Positions 1 through 8,783 of a stretch of DNA of 46,084 nucleotides are shown here, piece after piece. Made by a program: the position numbers and the translations under genes. Under the pieces are notes generated by a model that did no database searches, was not told the DNA's origin, and saw only the letters and a list, made by a program, of their open reading frames with translations. Numbering within the stretch: position 1 is the first letter of the stretch; every line of letters begins with the position of its first letter. The DNA comes from Syntrophaceae bacterium (GTDB lineage: Bacteria > Desulfobacterota > Syntrophia > Syntrophales > Smithellaceae): contig PLMQ01000037.1 in NCBI GenBank assembly GCA_003142535.1, forward strand, positions 1 to 46,084, read 5' to 3'.

Positions 1-261
1 AATAGGCGTACGTTCAGCAAGTACTGCACCTTTTGAATAGTAATTCACAACATTAAGACTTTTTAAAGTCGTTTGTTTGTAGGTGTAAGCTGTTATTTAG
101 CACATTTAAATACTAAGATACTATGGTATGGTACTTTCTATATTTATCTTGAAATTTCGTCAAGTATAGAAAATTCTGGATTCCCCAGTCGCTCTGGGGA
201 ATGACATAGACGAAGATAAAACGCGGCTAATATTATTAGACTGTTAATAACAAAAGTTTTA
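1..261. other. Intergenic region downstream of the nrdD homologue
   Basis: I see no gene here. The stretch is AT-rich and holds one clear perfect hairpin at 180-202 (listed separately). No tRNA, promoter with good spacing or small ORF stands out. An nrdG activase gene, often placed next to nrdD, is not present in this downstream stretch. Confidence 0.6.
180..202. repeat. Perfect 9-bp hairpin, REP-like or terminator
   Basis: The arms ATTCCCCAG (180-188) and CTGGGGAAT (194-202) are perfect inverted repeats around a 5-base loop. It sits about 60 bases past the nrdD stop codon. There is no long T-run after it on the minus strand, so it may be a dispersed palindromic (REP-like) element or a weak terminator. 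Confidence 0.5.
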
Positions 262-2349
262 TTACCGGCATGAGGAAAAACAATCGTTTACTTTTCTATT
301 TCTTAGTTCAGCCAGCTTCCCTTTGTTCCAACTGGAAATTTTGCTGAAATATTTGGTGAGGCGGGCGATGCCTTCGACATCTGCTGAACCGCAATAAATG
401 CAATTTTCATCCAAACCCGGCGCGGTTTTGCCGCAGGCAAGACATGAGGTGAATTCGGGAGCAAAGTCAATCTGGCGATTTTCTGATTTATAAAATACTC
501 CCCGCACAAACTGACAGATGTCTTCTTTATCAGGAGTTGTGCCCCCCAATTGCAGATGTGTAATAACTTCCCCTTCGAGATACTTATGAAACTGCCCTTC
601 CCGAATTACTCTTTGCAGCGGCGCGATATCCGCAGCTACATTAAGATGTGTGGAGTTGGTATAATAAATGGCCCCCACGGCAATATCGCCTTTGACATAA
701 CGTCCCGCTATCGGAGAAAAATATTTCAAATCCAGCCGCGCGAAACGATAAGCTGTAGTTTCCGCCGGTGACTGTTCCAGCACAAACGTCAAGGCGGCTA
801 CTTTACCCAGGCGTTTAATCTCATCTCGCAAATATTCAACAACTTTCAAGCCGAAGTTAAGCGCCTCCGGCGATTCATGCAGTTCACGACCGAGGTGTAT
901 CTGAACAAGTTCATTGAGTCCCACCAGACCGATAATGTAAAATGACCTGTTCATTCTTAAATAAGGAAAGCCGTCATGATTCATCGCGAGCACTGAAAGC
1001 GGCCCTTGATCGGCATAAGACAAAAGCTTTTCCAAAAAATCTTTTTTCTGAATGCTCGTCCTTACTGCTGTTGTTGTAAATTCTTTAAGCAGGGCAAATA
1101 GTTTCTTCTCGTCACCGGCAGCTTTGTAAGCTATGCGCGGCAAATTTAAAGACACGCTTTGAATGGCTGCCTGCCGCATCAGCCAGGGCTTATCTAACTC
1201 CTCTTTATAACCGTTATCATCCCCGCCACCGGCTTTACAGCAGACAAATGAATCAGCATCTGCCCCGCGATCAAAAACAAAACAGGTATTGCCTTTGCAA
1301 GCGGCGACTTCGCCGGCCAGTTGTAATAATTCGTGAGCGCCTTTCGTTTTTAAAAATTTCTCACTTATATGCAGCAATGGGCGCGGCAAAATAAACGGTT
1401 TGCCTGTAGCATCGCCCTTTTTAAATACTTCCAATATCGCCCGGGCAAAACGTTGCACATCATGTGCATATTCTCTATAAGTTTTGCCGGTTGGAAGCCC
1501 TGCGGGACCAATGGCCGAGAGCCTTGCCCAGTGTTCCGGCACTTCACAGTACAGGTGGATATCCGTATAAAGAGCCTGCCCGCCTCGGGTGGCGGAAAGC
1601 TGCGAGAATTCATAAATCAGCATCTGGGCAAATTGCAAAACATCTTTATCAGTCATTTTGCTGAGGTAAGGGGCGAAAGAAATATTGAGAGCATCCCAAC
1701 TGATAGTACCGGTAAAATGCCCCTGCAAAACAGCGCTGAAGCGTACCATATGCGCCAGCAATACTTCCGCATGCCTGGCGGGTTTGGCCGAATTGATCGC
1801 CTGCGGCAGTTTCAGCCCATTGATTTTCAGATATTCCAGCGATTGGCAGCAACTATAAGGACGGTCAATATAACCTAAGCCGTGAATATGAATGTCGCCT
1901 GCAGTATGAGCTTCGCCGATATCCGGAGAGAAGACATCGTAAAGAGAAAATTCTTTTTTAATACCTTCGGCAAAAAGCATATTGGTTCCCTCTGGAGTAT
2001 GAGGGATATTGGCGTTTTCCTTATTTTGATGCAAAATCAACTGGCGCACATCATAGAGGGGGAATCCGAGCCGTCCGTGCAACCGTCTTTCTTTTTCCAG
2101 CCCTCTTTCAATCAGTTTGGCGTTTACCAGTTCGCGGATTAATGCGGTGGTGAGCACACTGTTGCTAACAGAAAATATTTGTTTTTCCACTTCTTTGGAA
2201 ATTTCTTCCGCCAACTGATAATCAATGCTCGCCTCGCGCACCAGGGCATCCACAATGCGCTGGCGGTTCCAGCGGGCAAGTTCCTCGCCGGAAGTGCGGA
2301 CGAATAAAGTCAAATCTGTAGTTTCGGAATTATCCATATAATCAGACAT
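262..2349 (-). CDS. nrdD: Anaerobic (class III) ribonucleoside-triphosphate reductase homologue with altered glycyl-radical site
   Basis: Class III enzymes reduce NTPs to dNTPs without oxygen, using a glycyl radical made by the activase NrdG. The protein has an N-terminal ATP-cone (about residues 5-90), the NrdD barrel with motifs such as HIHGLGYIDRPYSCCQSLEY and SLNLPRIAY, and a C-terminal CxxC...CxxC zinc site (CLACG and CIYCG). The glycyl-radical motif, normally R-[VI]-x-G-Y followed by a W/F-N-x-G-K segment, reads R-L-T-K-Y here, so the radical glycine is lysine (codon 352-354, about residue 666 of 695). I chose the ATG at 2349 because the cone begins just after it, GGAGG lies upstream, and it overlaps the stop of the upstream HD gene by 8 bases. 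The longer reading frame reaching 2439 has no support. The family assignment is firm; catalytic competence is doubtful. Confidence 0.9.
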   Translation of the reverse strand: MSDYMDNSETTDLTLFVRTSGEELARWNRQRIVDALVREASIDYQLAEEISKEVEKQIFSVSNSVLTTALIRELVNAKLIERGLEKERRLHGRLGFPLYDVRQLILHQNKENANIPHTPEGTNMLFAEGIKKEFSLYDVFSPDIGEAHTAGDIHIHGLGYIDRPYSCCQSLEYLKINGLKLPQAINSAKPARHAEVLLAHMVRFSAVLQGHFTGTISWDALNISFAPYLSKMTDKDVLQFAQMLIYEFSQLSATRGGQALYTDIHLYCEVPEHWARLSAIGPAGLPTGKTYREYAHDVQRFARAILEVFKKGDATGKPFILPRPLLHISEKFLKTKGAHELLQLAGEVAACKGNTCFVFDRGADADSFVCCKAGGGDDNGYKEELDKPWLMRQAAIQSVSLNLPRIAYKAAGDEKKLFALLKEFTTTAVRTSIQKKDFLEKLLSYADQGPLSVLAMNHDGFPYLRMNRSFYIIGLVGLNELVQIHLGRELHESPEALNFGLKVVEYLRDEIKRLGKVAALTFVLEQSPAETTAYRFARLDLKYFSPIAGRYVKGDIAVGAIYYTNSTHLNVAADIAPLQRVIREGQFHKYLEGEVITHLQLGGTTPDKEDICQFVRGVFYKSENRQIDFAPEFTSCLACGKTAPGLDENCIYCGSADVEGIARLTKYFSKISSWNKGKLAELRNRKVNDCFSSCR

Positions 2350-3760
2350 TGGTGGACGAAGCCGCCTCCAATGAACCGAGCGCTTTTTCCGCAGCAATGG
2401 CCAGCTCTTCATCATAACGGTGATCCAGCGCAAAGACACGGAAATGCATAATACGTGCTGGAATAAAGCGGTATATTTCGAGCACCGGCTCTAAAGAAGT
2501 AATCGCAGTGAGCGGATTGAAAATATTTATTCGTTTATTCTGCTGGGAGATGGGATTGAGCGGACGCGGATCCTGCGTTGCCAGATCCACCTTAAAGCTT
2601 ATACCCTGCAATTTTTTTGGCAGCCGCTGTTTAATTTTCCGCTCATAATCAGCGGCGCTGGTAAAACCCGCTCCGCGTTGTATCCGGTCGATGGATATTT
2701 CCGCGGTGAACGCCATTTTCCATTTAACTTCCCTGTCGTGCAGTTTTTTCCACTCCCGCGCCAGCTTGCGTTTCCGCGGATCTTTTTCGTTTTGCCAACT
2801 TTGCACCTGAGTAAATAAAAACCACTCGTCGCAGCGCAGATAATCATCTAATTTTTTCAGCGGATTTTGCGGGAAGATGATGTTGATTGTTTCGCGGAAT
2901 ATTTCCTGAAGATGCAGATCCAAAGCGCGGGTTGTCCTATGAAAATAAACATTGCTGTATAAATTCAGGCGGGCATTGAGAAAGCGGCCTAAAACCGAAA
3001 TACCCGACTGATGCAGCGTAATGCCTTCCGGAGTGAAAAAAGTGTAGTAGCGCAAGCGGGGAATATCCACCATGTCTAAGGAAAAACCGGTCATATAGGC
3101 ATCGCGCTGGACATAATCGAGATTGTCCACTGTGTAGACGCCGGAGAATAGCTGGCGTAAAAGCTCCAGCCAGCGCGGCTGCCGGATACTATCGGACCCC
3201 GGCATCTTGATTAAATAAGCAACGTGGCGTGGATCGATAATTTCGCCGCGGCCGAAATTACCCGAAGGGCTGCGCCGAATGCGGCTGATTATGGAACCAA
3301 GCTTTTTTACAATAATTTGCTGGCCGATAATTTCATGAGTTAAAGAATATTGGTTTAAATAATTATCATCAAAAAAATGGCCGTAAGGACCGTGCCCGAC
3401 ATCATGCAGCAGACCGGCCAGCCTTAATAGCTCCTCCACATAATTTACGGATGGCGCATCACGGCATACTTCCTTTAAGCTGGCATAAAGATGTTTGCCA
3501 AATTCTCCGGCAACATGCATCGTACCTAAAGAATGCTGAAAACGCGTGTGCTCCGCCGCCGGATAAACCCAGCGCGCACTTTGGAGCTGGAATATTCTTC
3601 TTAACCTTTGCAGCCAGGGCGAATCAATTATGTCCTTTTCGGTACTCTCCACAGCTCCATAGGCTTCCGGCACTGTAAAAGAAGCATATTGATGGATGGG
3701 ATCCGCAATTAGCGCCATACCCTTATATATTTGGGCATATTCTGAATCAGCCTTTTTCAT
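2342..3760 (-). CDS. HD-domain phosphohydrolase (dNTPase/YwfO type)
   Basis: About 472 residues. The HD metal site is visible as H in FQHSLGTMHVAG, HD in LLHDVGHGPYGH, and a later D in VDNLDYVQRDAY. This is the pattern of the COG1078 group related to dGTP triphosphohydrolases and SAMHD1, which cleave dNTPs to deoxynucleoside and triphosphate. The gene ends inside the start of the nrdD homologue (8-base overlap), so the two are probably translationally coupled. That places a likely dNTP-degrading enzyme with a dNTP-making homologue. The start is uncertain: the ATG at 3760 has only a weak ribosome site and an alternative ATG at 3718 follows AAGGGT very closely. Substrate is inferred from the family only. 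Confidence 0.82.
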   Translation of the reverse strand: MKKADSEYAQIYKGMALIADPIHQYASFTVPEAYGAVESTEKDIIDSPWLQRLRRIFQLQSARWVYPAAEHTRFQHSLGTMHVAGEFGKHLYASLKEVCRDAPSVNYVEELLRLAGLLHDVGHGPYGHFFDDNYLNQYSLTHEIIGQQIIVKKLGSIISRIRRSPSGNFGRGEIIDPRHVAYLIKMPGSDSIRQPRWLELLRQLFSGVYTVDNLDYVQRDAYMTGFSLDMVDIPRLRYYTFFTPEGITLHQSGISVLGRFLNARLNLYSNVYFHRTTRALDLHLQEIFRETINIIFPQNPLKKLDDYLRCDEWFLFTQVQSWQNEKDPRKRKLAREWKKLHDREVKWKMAFTAEISIDRIQRGAGFTSAADYERKIKQRLPKKLQGISFKVDLATQDPRPLNPISQQNKRINIFNPLTAITSLEPVLEIYRFIPARIMHFRVFALDHRYDEELAIAAEKALGSLEAASSTNV

Positions 3761-3807
3761 GGAAGGTTTTCTACAATATTCCTGTTAAAATATCAATTTT
3801 AATCATG

Positions 3808-3843
3808 TAATAAAAGAGTCTTTCGCTTTTTAAGGAAAGGCTC
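3808..3843 (-). terminator. Rho-independent terminator
   Basis: On the minus strand the arms GAGCCTTTC and GAAAGACTC (one mismatch) enclose a 10-base loop and are followed by TTTTATT. It lies between the hybrid kinase and the HD gene and would end the kinase transcript. Its left arm overlaps the last codons of the short-chain dehydrogenase remnant. Confidence 0.6.
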
Positions 3844-3904
3844 GCAGTTCCATTAATCCGGATGCACCACCGGTAACTAATGCAACAACATCCTTATTTT
3901 CCAT
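3830..3904 (-). pseudogene. N-terminal remnant of a short-chain dehydrogenase (SDR)
   Basis: A 24-codon frame starts at ATG 3904 behind a strong ribosome site (GGGAGGGGGAAG), 12 bases after the kinase stop. It reads MENKDVVALVTGGASGL and then leaves the family pattern and stops at 3830. The ALVTGGASGL stretch is the first beta strand and the TGxxxGL nucleotide-binding loop of SDR enzymes. The rest of the gene is missing and a terminator follows directly, so a deletion probably removed it. This is a remnant, not a functional enzyme. Confidence 0.6.
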
Positions 3905-3916
3905 CTTCCCCCTCCC

Positions 3917-6900
3917 TTAATTTTTGCTCTTATCCAAGACTTCTCTTATTTTTTTCGAAATATCGGCAATGTTAAACGGCTTTTGAATGAAAGCACGGCA
4001 GCCTTTTTTCATAATCTCCGCGGCTTCGCCATCAATGCTGTACCCGCTGGAAAGAATGACATCAACCTGTGGATCAATTATCTTCAGGGCATCGAATGTT
4101 TCGCTACCGCTCATCCCGGGCATAATCATATCTAGGACGACTATATTAATTTCCCTGTGCTTCATCCGAAATACTTCAACTGCATCCGAACCTGTCTGGA
4201 CGCCGATAACGTTATAACCCAGTGCTTCCAATAATTCCTTGATTACATCAATTACCGAATCTTCATCATCAACTAGTAAAATGGTTTCATGACCTTTGAT
4301 CAGCGACAATGACGGCTTTTGATCAGCAATCAATTCTTTATCCGATGCCGGCAAATAAATGCTGAAAGTTGTCCCGTGTCCTTTTTCCGAATAAACATTA
4401 ATGGCACCATTGTGCCCCTTGATAATTCCATAGACTGTAGCCAATCCTAAACCTGTGCCCCGCCCCATTTCTTTAGTGGTAAAGAAAGGCTCGAAAATTC
4501 TTTCTTTTGTTGCCTCGTCCATCCCTACGCCTGTATCGGTTATTGATATTTTCACGTAATTATCCGCGGGTAATGAGTATTGTTTGGATTCATCTTCCGT
4601 CAGTGCTGCATTTTTAGTTTCTAAATACAAATCACCGCCGCCGGGCATCGCCTGCCAGGCATTGACATATAAATTAAGAAGAACCTGTTCAATTTGCCCA
4701 TGATCCACTTCAACAACCCAGAGATTTTTTTCTAAGAGCAGATGAATCATGATCTCTTTCTTCGTGCGGCCAAAAAGCGTTGTTGTTTTATCAACAACGT
4801 CATTTAAATTTGTCGGCTTAACTTCATAACGGCCGCGGCGGGCAAAACCTAAAAGCTGCTTGGTTAAATTTGCCCCGCTGGTGACCAGTTCTTCGATACT
4901 TTTTAATCTCCGGTGATGCGGATGCAAAGTTTCAGTATTTAAGAGCATCAAAGAAGCATAGCCTTGAATTCCCATCAGTAAATTATTAAAATCATGGGCA
5001 ATGCCGCCGGCAAGTGTTCCTATCGCTTCCATTTTCTGCGCCTGCTGCAGGCGTATTTCCAAATCTTTTTTTTCTTCTTCCACCCTTTTGCTTTCGGTCA
5101 TGTCCAGAATGAGCCCATCAAATACTATATCCCCGTTATCGAGTTTGCGCGGATAAGACAGGCAACGGTGCCATCTGGTAATATTATTGATTGTTGTCGG
5201 CCCCTCCCAGTTCAGATGGCCGGAAGATTCCACAGCCTCCGCAATACCAGCCAAGAGGCGCTTTTTATCTTCCTCCTGAAAAAAGCTGAAAACTTTTAAA
5301 GGATCTCTTTTCAGTCCTTCCGCGTCCAGCCCAATATCCTGGATGCTTTCACTAATATATTCAAGATTGGTGGAACCGTCCTTACGGACTATCCACTGAA
5401 AAACAATTCCCGGGACATTGGCTACCATATTTTTGAAACGTTCCCTGCTTTCCCTTAATTCATTTTCCATCTGTTTGCGTGCCGTGATATCGCGGATAAT
5501 CCCGCAAAAACCTGATAGATTGCCATGTTCATCGTGCATCAAGGAAACGGATAATTCTCCTGTTTTTTTGTAGCCGGCTTTTGTTGTCGCCGTTATTTCA
5601 ACTCCCCGCGCGGGCTGTCCTGTTGTGTAAACTTTACTAAATTCTAAAAATAGTTGATTGACAACTTCCGGGTCAGCAAGATTTTTATAATTTATTCCCA
5701 GCAGTTCATCATGCTTCCAGTCAAGTATTTTAAATGCAGCTTCATTTAAATCTATGATGTTGCCCTTCAAGTCGAGCCCAAAGTAACCGTCTGCAAGAGT
5801 TTCAATAATTGTGCGATATTTTTCCTCACTTTTCCGCAATTCGTTTTCCATTTGCTTACGTTTGCTGATGTCACGGATGATGCCTCTGAAACCTACAGGG
5901 TTACCATTGGAATCACGAATTAATGATATGGAAAGCTCCCCAATTATTTTAATGTCGGCTCTGTTTACGGCCGTAACTTCAATCCCGTGGGTAGATACTC
6001 CTGTTTTAAAAACATCATTAAATGCTTTAAAAATAATGTTAGAATTTTCCGCATCAGATATAATCCTATAATTGTTCCCGATTAATTCTTCTTTTGTTCT
6101 ACCTACTATATTTAACGCGGCATCATTAAAAATTAATACATTTCCCTTTAAATCAGTTTCGTAATAACCGTCTTCAATTGTTTCGATAATGGAACGATAC
6201 CGCACTTCGCTCTGGCGCAGGGCGGCTTCCTTTTCCTTAAATTCAGTTATATCTACTGCCAGCCCTCTTATTCCGACAGGTTTGCCATTATCAATTATTG
6301 GCGCGGCGGTGATATGAATAGGAAAATGGGAACCGTCCTTCCGCACGGCCGTTGATTCCACCGGATGTGTTACCGTTCCATTTATCATGCCAGCAACATT
6401 GTTCATAAGTGAATCAATTTCTTCCGGCGCGATAGTCTTTAAAATATCAAAACCAGCATCAATCTCTTCCTGCGTTAAACCGTAAGTTTTTAGAGCTTTC
6501 TTATTAAAGAAGGTAACCTTAAAATCCAGATCGCACTCAAAAGTGCTGCCGGGAAGAAGCTCGGCGAATTTCCGGAATTTTTCTTCACTAGCCTTCAGAG
6601 CTTCTTCCGTCTGCTTGCGGCCTGTAATATCCCGACAGAAAAGCAGAATGCCTCTTGGTTTATTTTCTTCGATAATTAGTGTGGAACTGATTTCAAAAAA
6701 TAACCGAGTTCCTTTTTTATTGATAAATTCTACTTCATAAGGAGAAACTGTCGTATCACCAGCACGGCGACGCGTCATTCTTTCAACCATCAGCGGTAAA
6801 TATTCTTTGGGAATAACATCCGCAACATTTATACCAATTGCTTCTTCTCTACTGTAACCGCTGATCTCACAGGCCGGGTTATTGATATAAAATACTTTTC

Positions 6901-7012
6901 CTTCCATGTCGCAGGCAAAAATGTATTCGTGAATACTGTCAGCCAATTCCCGGTAACGTGCTTCGCTCTTTTTTGTTTTTGTCAGCTCTTCTAAAAGCTC
7001 CGCTTTTGTCAT
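3917..7012 (-). CDS. Hybrid sensor histidine kinase with five PAS domains and a C-terminal receiver
   Basis: 1031 residues with no obvious membrane segment, so probably cytoplasmic. Five PAS/PAC repeats fill about residues 15-645; the PAC ends recur as [32 protein letters not shown] and LDMTESKR. The dimerisation/phosphoacceptor box [10 protein letters not shown] has its histidine at about residue 673. The ATPase domain shows the N box, DTGVGMD and [12 protein letters not shown]. The receiver at about 905-1025 has the acidic pair VDDED, the phospho-Asp in VVLDMIMPG (about 961) and K in QKPF. No response regulator gene is adjacent, so the phosphate target is unknown. PAS repeats 3 and 4 are very alike, suggesting internal duplication. 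The signal sensed cannot be read from the sequence. Confidence 0.93.
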   Translation of the reverse strand: MTKAELLEELTKTKKSEARYRELADSIHEYIFACDMEGKVFYINNPACEISGYSREEAIGINVADVIPKEYLPLMVERMTRRRAGDTTVSPYEVEFINKKGTRLFFEISSTLIIEENKPRGILLFCRDITGRKQTEEALKASEEKFRKFAELLPGSTFECDLDFKVTFFNKKALKTYGLTQEEIDAGFDILKTIAPEEIDSLMNNVAGMINGTVTHPVESTAVRKDGSHFPIHITAAPIIDNGKPVGIRGLAVDITEFKEKEAALRQSEVRYRSIIETIEDGYYETDLKGNVLIFNDAALNIVGRTKEELIGNNYRIISDAENSNIIFKAFNDVFKTGVSTHGIEVTAVNRADIKIIGELSISLIRDSNGNPVGFRGIIRDISKRKQMENELRKSEEKYRTIIETLADGYFGLDLKGNIIDLNEAAFKILDWKHDELLGINYKNLADPEVVNQLFLEFSKVYTTGQPARGVEITATTKAGYKKTGELSVSLMHDEHGNLSGFCGIIRDITARKQMENELRESRERFKNMVANVPGIVFQWIVRKDGSTNLEYISESIQDIGLDAEGLKRDPLKVFSFFQEEDKKRLLAGIAEAVESSGHLNWEGPTTINNITRWHRCLSYPRKLDNGDIVFDGLILDMTESKRVEEEKKDLEIRLQQAQKMEAIGTLAGGIAHDFNNLLMGIQGYASLMLLNTETLHPHHRRLKSIEELVTSGANLTKQLLGFARRGRYEVKPTNLNDVVDKTTTLFGRTKKEIMIHLLLEKNLWVVEVDHGQIEQVLLNLYVNAWQAMPGGGDLYLETKNAALTEDESKQYSLPADNYVKISITDTGVGMDEATKERIFEPFFTTKEMGRGTGLGLATVYGIIKGHNGAINVYSEKGHGTTFSIYLPASDKELIADQKPSLSLIKGHETILLVDDEDSVIDVIKELLEALGYNVIGVQTGSDAVEVFRMKHREINIVVLDMIMPGMSGSETFDALKIIDPQVDVILSSGYSIDGEAAEIMKKGCRAFIQKPFNIADISKKIREVLDKSKN

Positions 7013-7047
7013 TTTTTTCTCGCCTATAAAATTTCTCCGGTTAAATG

Positions 7048-8427
7048 TTATTTCACTTTGTCCAATGCTCTCTTAAAAGGCGTTAACATCTCCTGTTTAA
7101 TTCTTTTGACAAATTCACGGCGGACTACAGGAATTTTTGTCAACATGACCAATAGATTATTAATCAGCCGCCATTTATAATTTTTTTGCGGAAAGTCATA
7201 ATGCCCATGTTCTTTATAATATCTATGGTCGGCCTGGAATACGGGACGCAGCCTGCTCCAGATGACATCGCGAAATAATTTCGTGCCCCCGACCTGTAAA
7301 AAAGTTGGGGGTTTTACATAGCCAAGATTGCTATACATTATTGAGCGCTTCGCCAGCCACTGCAAGCCGGCATTAATTTCTTCCGAACTGCCCGGATCAT
7401 CACTCACAATGCCTATGAGATTGGCATGCTGCATACCCGCATAGGCCTCCATTATCTGGCGCAAATTTGCTATCTGGCCTAAAGGCCCCGAAACAACAAA
7501 ACCTATTTGTTTACCCGTGAGCACCGGAATATGACCGTTGAAAAAACTGCGGTCAAAATAACACTTCCAGAGAGATGAAAGAAAACGGTCATGAATTGCT
7601 CCGGCGAAAAATAAAATATCCGCAGTTTTAATTTGTTGATTGAAAAAATCAATAAAGCCGTCTTTGCCTTCATAAACACAAATGTTATCCATGCCGCATT
7701 GCAAGCAGCCCAGACAGCCTCCTTTAATATCAACATCCTTGAGCTGCACTAGTTGCGCCTGCGGTACAAATGCCTGCTGTAGATTCTCCACCATTTTGCG
7801 CAGGTTGGCACCTTTGCTTATATCATCAACAATTATTAATACTTTTTTGCCGTCCGTTCCGACAGGATTAAGCTTCTCCGATTCATAGACAGTATCGGGC
7901 ATAGTCAACGGTTGATTATTTCTTATTGCCGGCGTTCTCTCTTTTATTGCCTGAATAAACAACTCTCCAAAATTCTTTAACCTTCGCCGTTCTTTTAATT
8001 TCAGGAGATTGTTCATCTCCGCTGAATAGGAATCAATAAAATTCATATGCAAATCATCACATATAGCGTTCATGTAATTATGGGCGGTATGATCAAAAAA
8101 ATTGATGGAAGTAGTTAGAACGGCGGCAGGCTTGTCCAGAAAAGCCGATGCAGATTTTCTTTCAAAAATTAACTCGATAAATCTTTTATATTGGGATGGC
8201 ACAAGAAAAAAATAGAGCGGGAAAGCCCAGAGTACGCCATCTGCAGCGGAAATTTCTCCGATGATTTGCTCAAAAGCTTTCTCATCATCTTCCAGTTTTT
8301 TGATTTTTGGGGCTACATCGAAATATTTAAATTCAACATCTTTAAATTTTAATTGCAGGAAATTAACATACTGCATGGTAACACTGGTCTGGCCTTTCGG
8401 GGAACCATTCAAAACGGCGATCTTCAT
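7048..8427 (-). CDS. Two-domain NAD(P)H/FMN flavoprotein with iron-sulfur motif in the second domain
   Basis: 459 residues made of two flavodoxin-like units. The first begins MKIAVLNGSPKG, the phosphate-binding loop of FMN reductases, followed by VLWAFPLYFF. The second starts near residue 193 (KKVLIIVDD) and carries C238-x2-C-x2-C-x5-C250, the compact cysteine motif of iron-sulfur flavoproteins (Isf) that binds a 4Fe-4S cluster beside FMN. It probably shuttles electrons between low-potential donors and unknown acceptors in the cytoplasm. The ATG at 8427 follows AAAGGGAA. It lies 35 bases upstream of the hybrid kinase on the same strand, so they may share a transcript. The physiological substrate is unknown. 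Confidence 0.8.
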   Translation of the reverse strand: MKIAVLNGSPKGQTSVTMQYVNFLQLKFKDVEFKYFDVAPKIKKLEDDEKAFEQIIGEISAADGVLWAFPLYFFLVPSQYKRFIELIFERKSASAFLDKPAAVLTTSINFFDHTAHNYMNAICDDLHMNFIDSYSAEMNNLLKLKERRRLKNFGELFIQAIKERTPAIRNNQPLTMPDTVYESEKLNPVGTDGKKVLIIVDDISKGANLRKMVENLQQAFVPQAQLVQLKDVDIKGGCLGCLQCGMDNICVYEGKDGFIDFFNQQIKTADILFFAGAIHDRFLSSLWKCYFDRSFFNGHIPVLTGKQIGFVVSGPLGQIANLRQIMEAYAGMQHANLIGIVSDDPGSSEEINAGLQWLAKRSIMYSNLGYVKPPTFLQVGGTKLFRDVIWSRLRPVFQADHRYYKEHGHYDFPQKNYKWRLINNLLVMLTKIPVVRREFVKRIKQEMLTPFKRALDKVK

Positions 8428-8540
8428 AATAATTCCCTTTCTCGCAGTTTATGAAAAAACATAGTGATTTTTACAGTATAGTGATTTTGTAGCACAAGAC
8501 AAATAACAAGACAATAAAATATCTGATATGGTTTTTGATG

Positions 8541-8735
8541 ATCACGGGTGTAATATCCCTGCTTACACGGGATAATTCGGCTAACAAACTTCTATGCGCT
8601 TCGCTTTTGAAGTTTGAGTCTCATTACCCTCCGCTACGCTTCGCTTTCGGAATTGGAGTTTCCCAACCGCCGCTTATGCGGGATAGTTCAACTTACCAAT
8701 TCCGCTACGCTTCGCTTTCGGAATTGGAGTTTCAC
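8541..8735 (+). repeat. Palindromic repeat array (71-bp family), copy 1
   Basis: This fills most of the gap at 8428-8783, in which I see no gene. It opens with ATCACGGGT and closes with GGAGTTTCAC, as does the copy at 35963-36113. Two GGAGTTTC ends lie 71 bases apart (8655 and 8726). It contains two complete hairpins: CAAACTTC/GAAGTTTG (8585-8616) and CCAATTCCG/CGGAATTGG (8696-8727). The arms differ but the loops share GCTTCGCTTT. A further palindrome, CCGCTTATGCGG, lies between units. Confidence 0.85.
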
Positions 8736-8783
8736 TAAAAAGACCGCAGACAGTTGCGAAATATTTAATTAGAAAGCAACGGC

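Noticed and set aside
8541-8735. CRISPR-like array
   Set aside because: Repeats are few, imperfect and palindromic, with related rather than unique sequence between them, and there are no cas genes.
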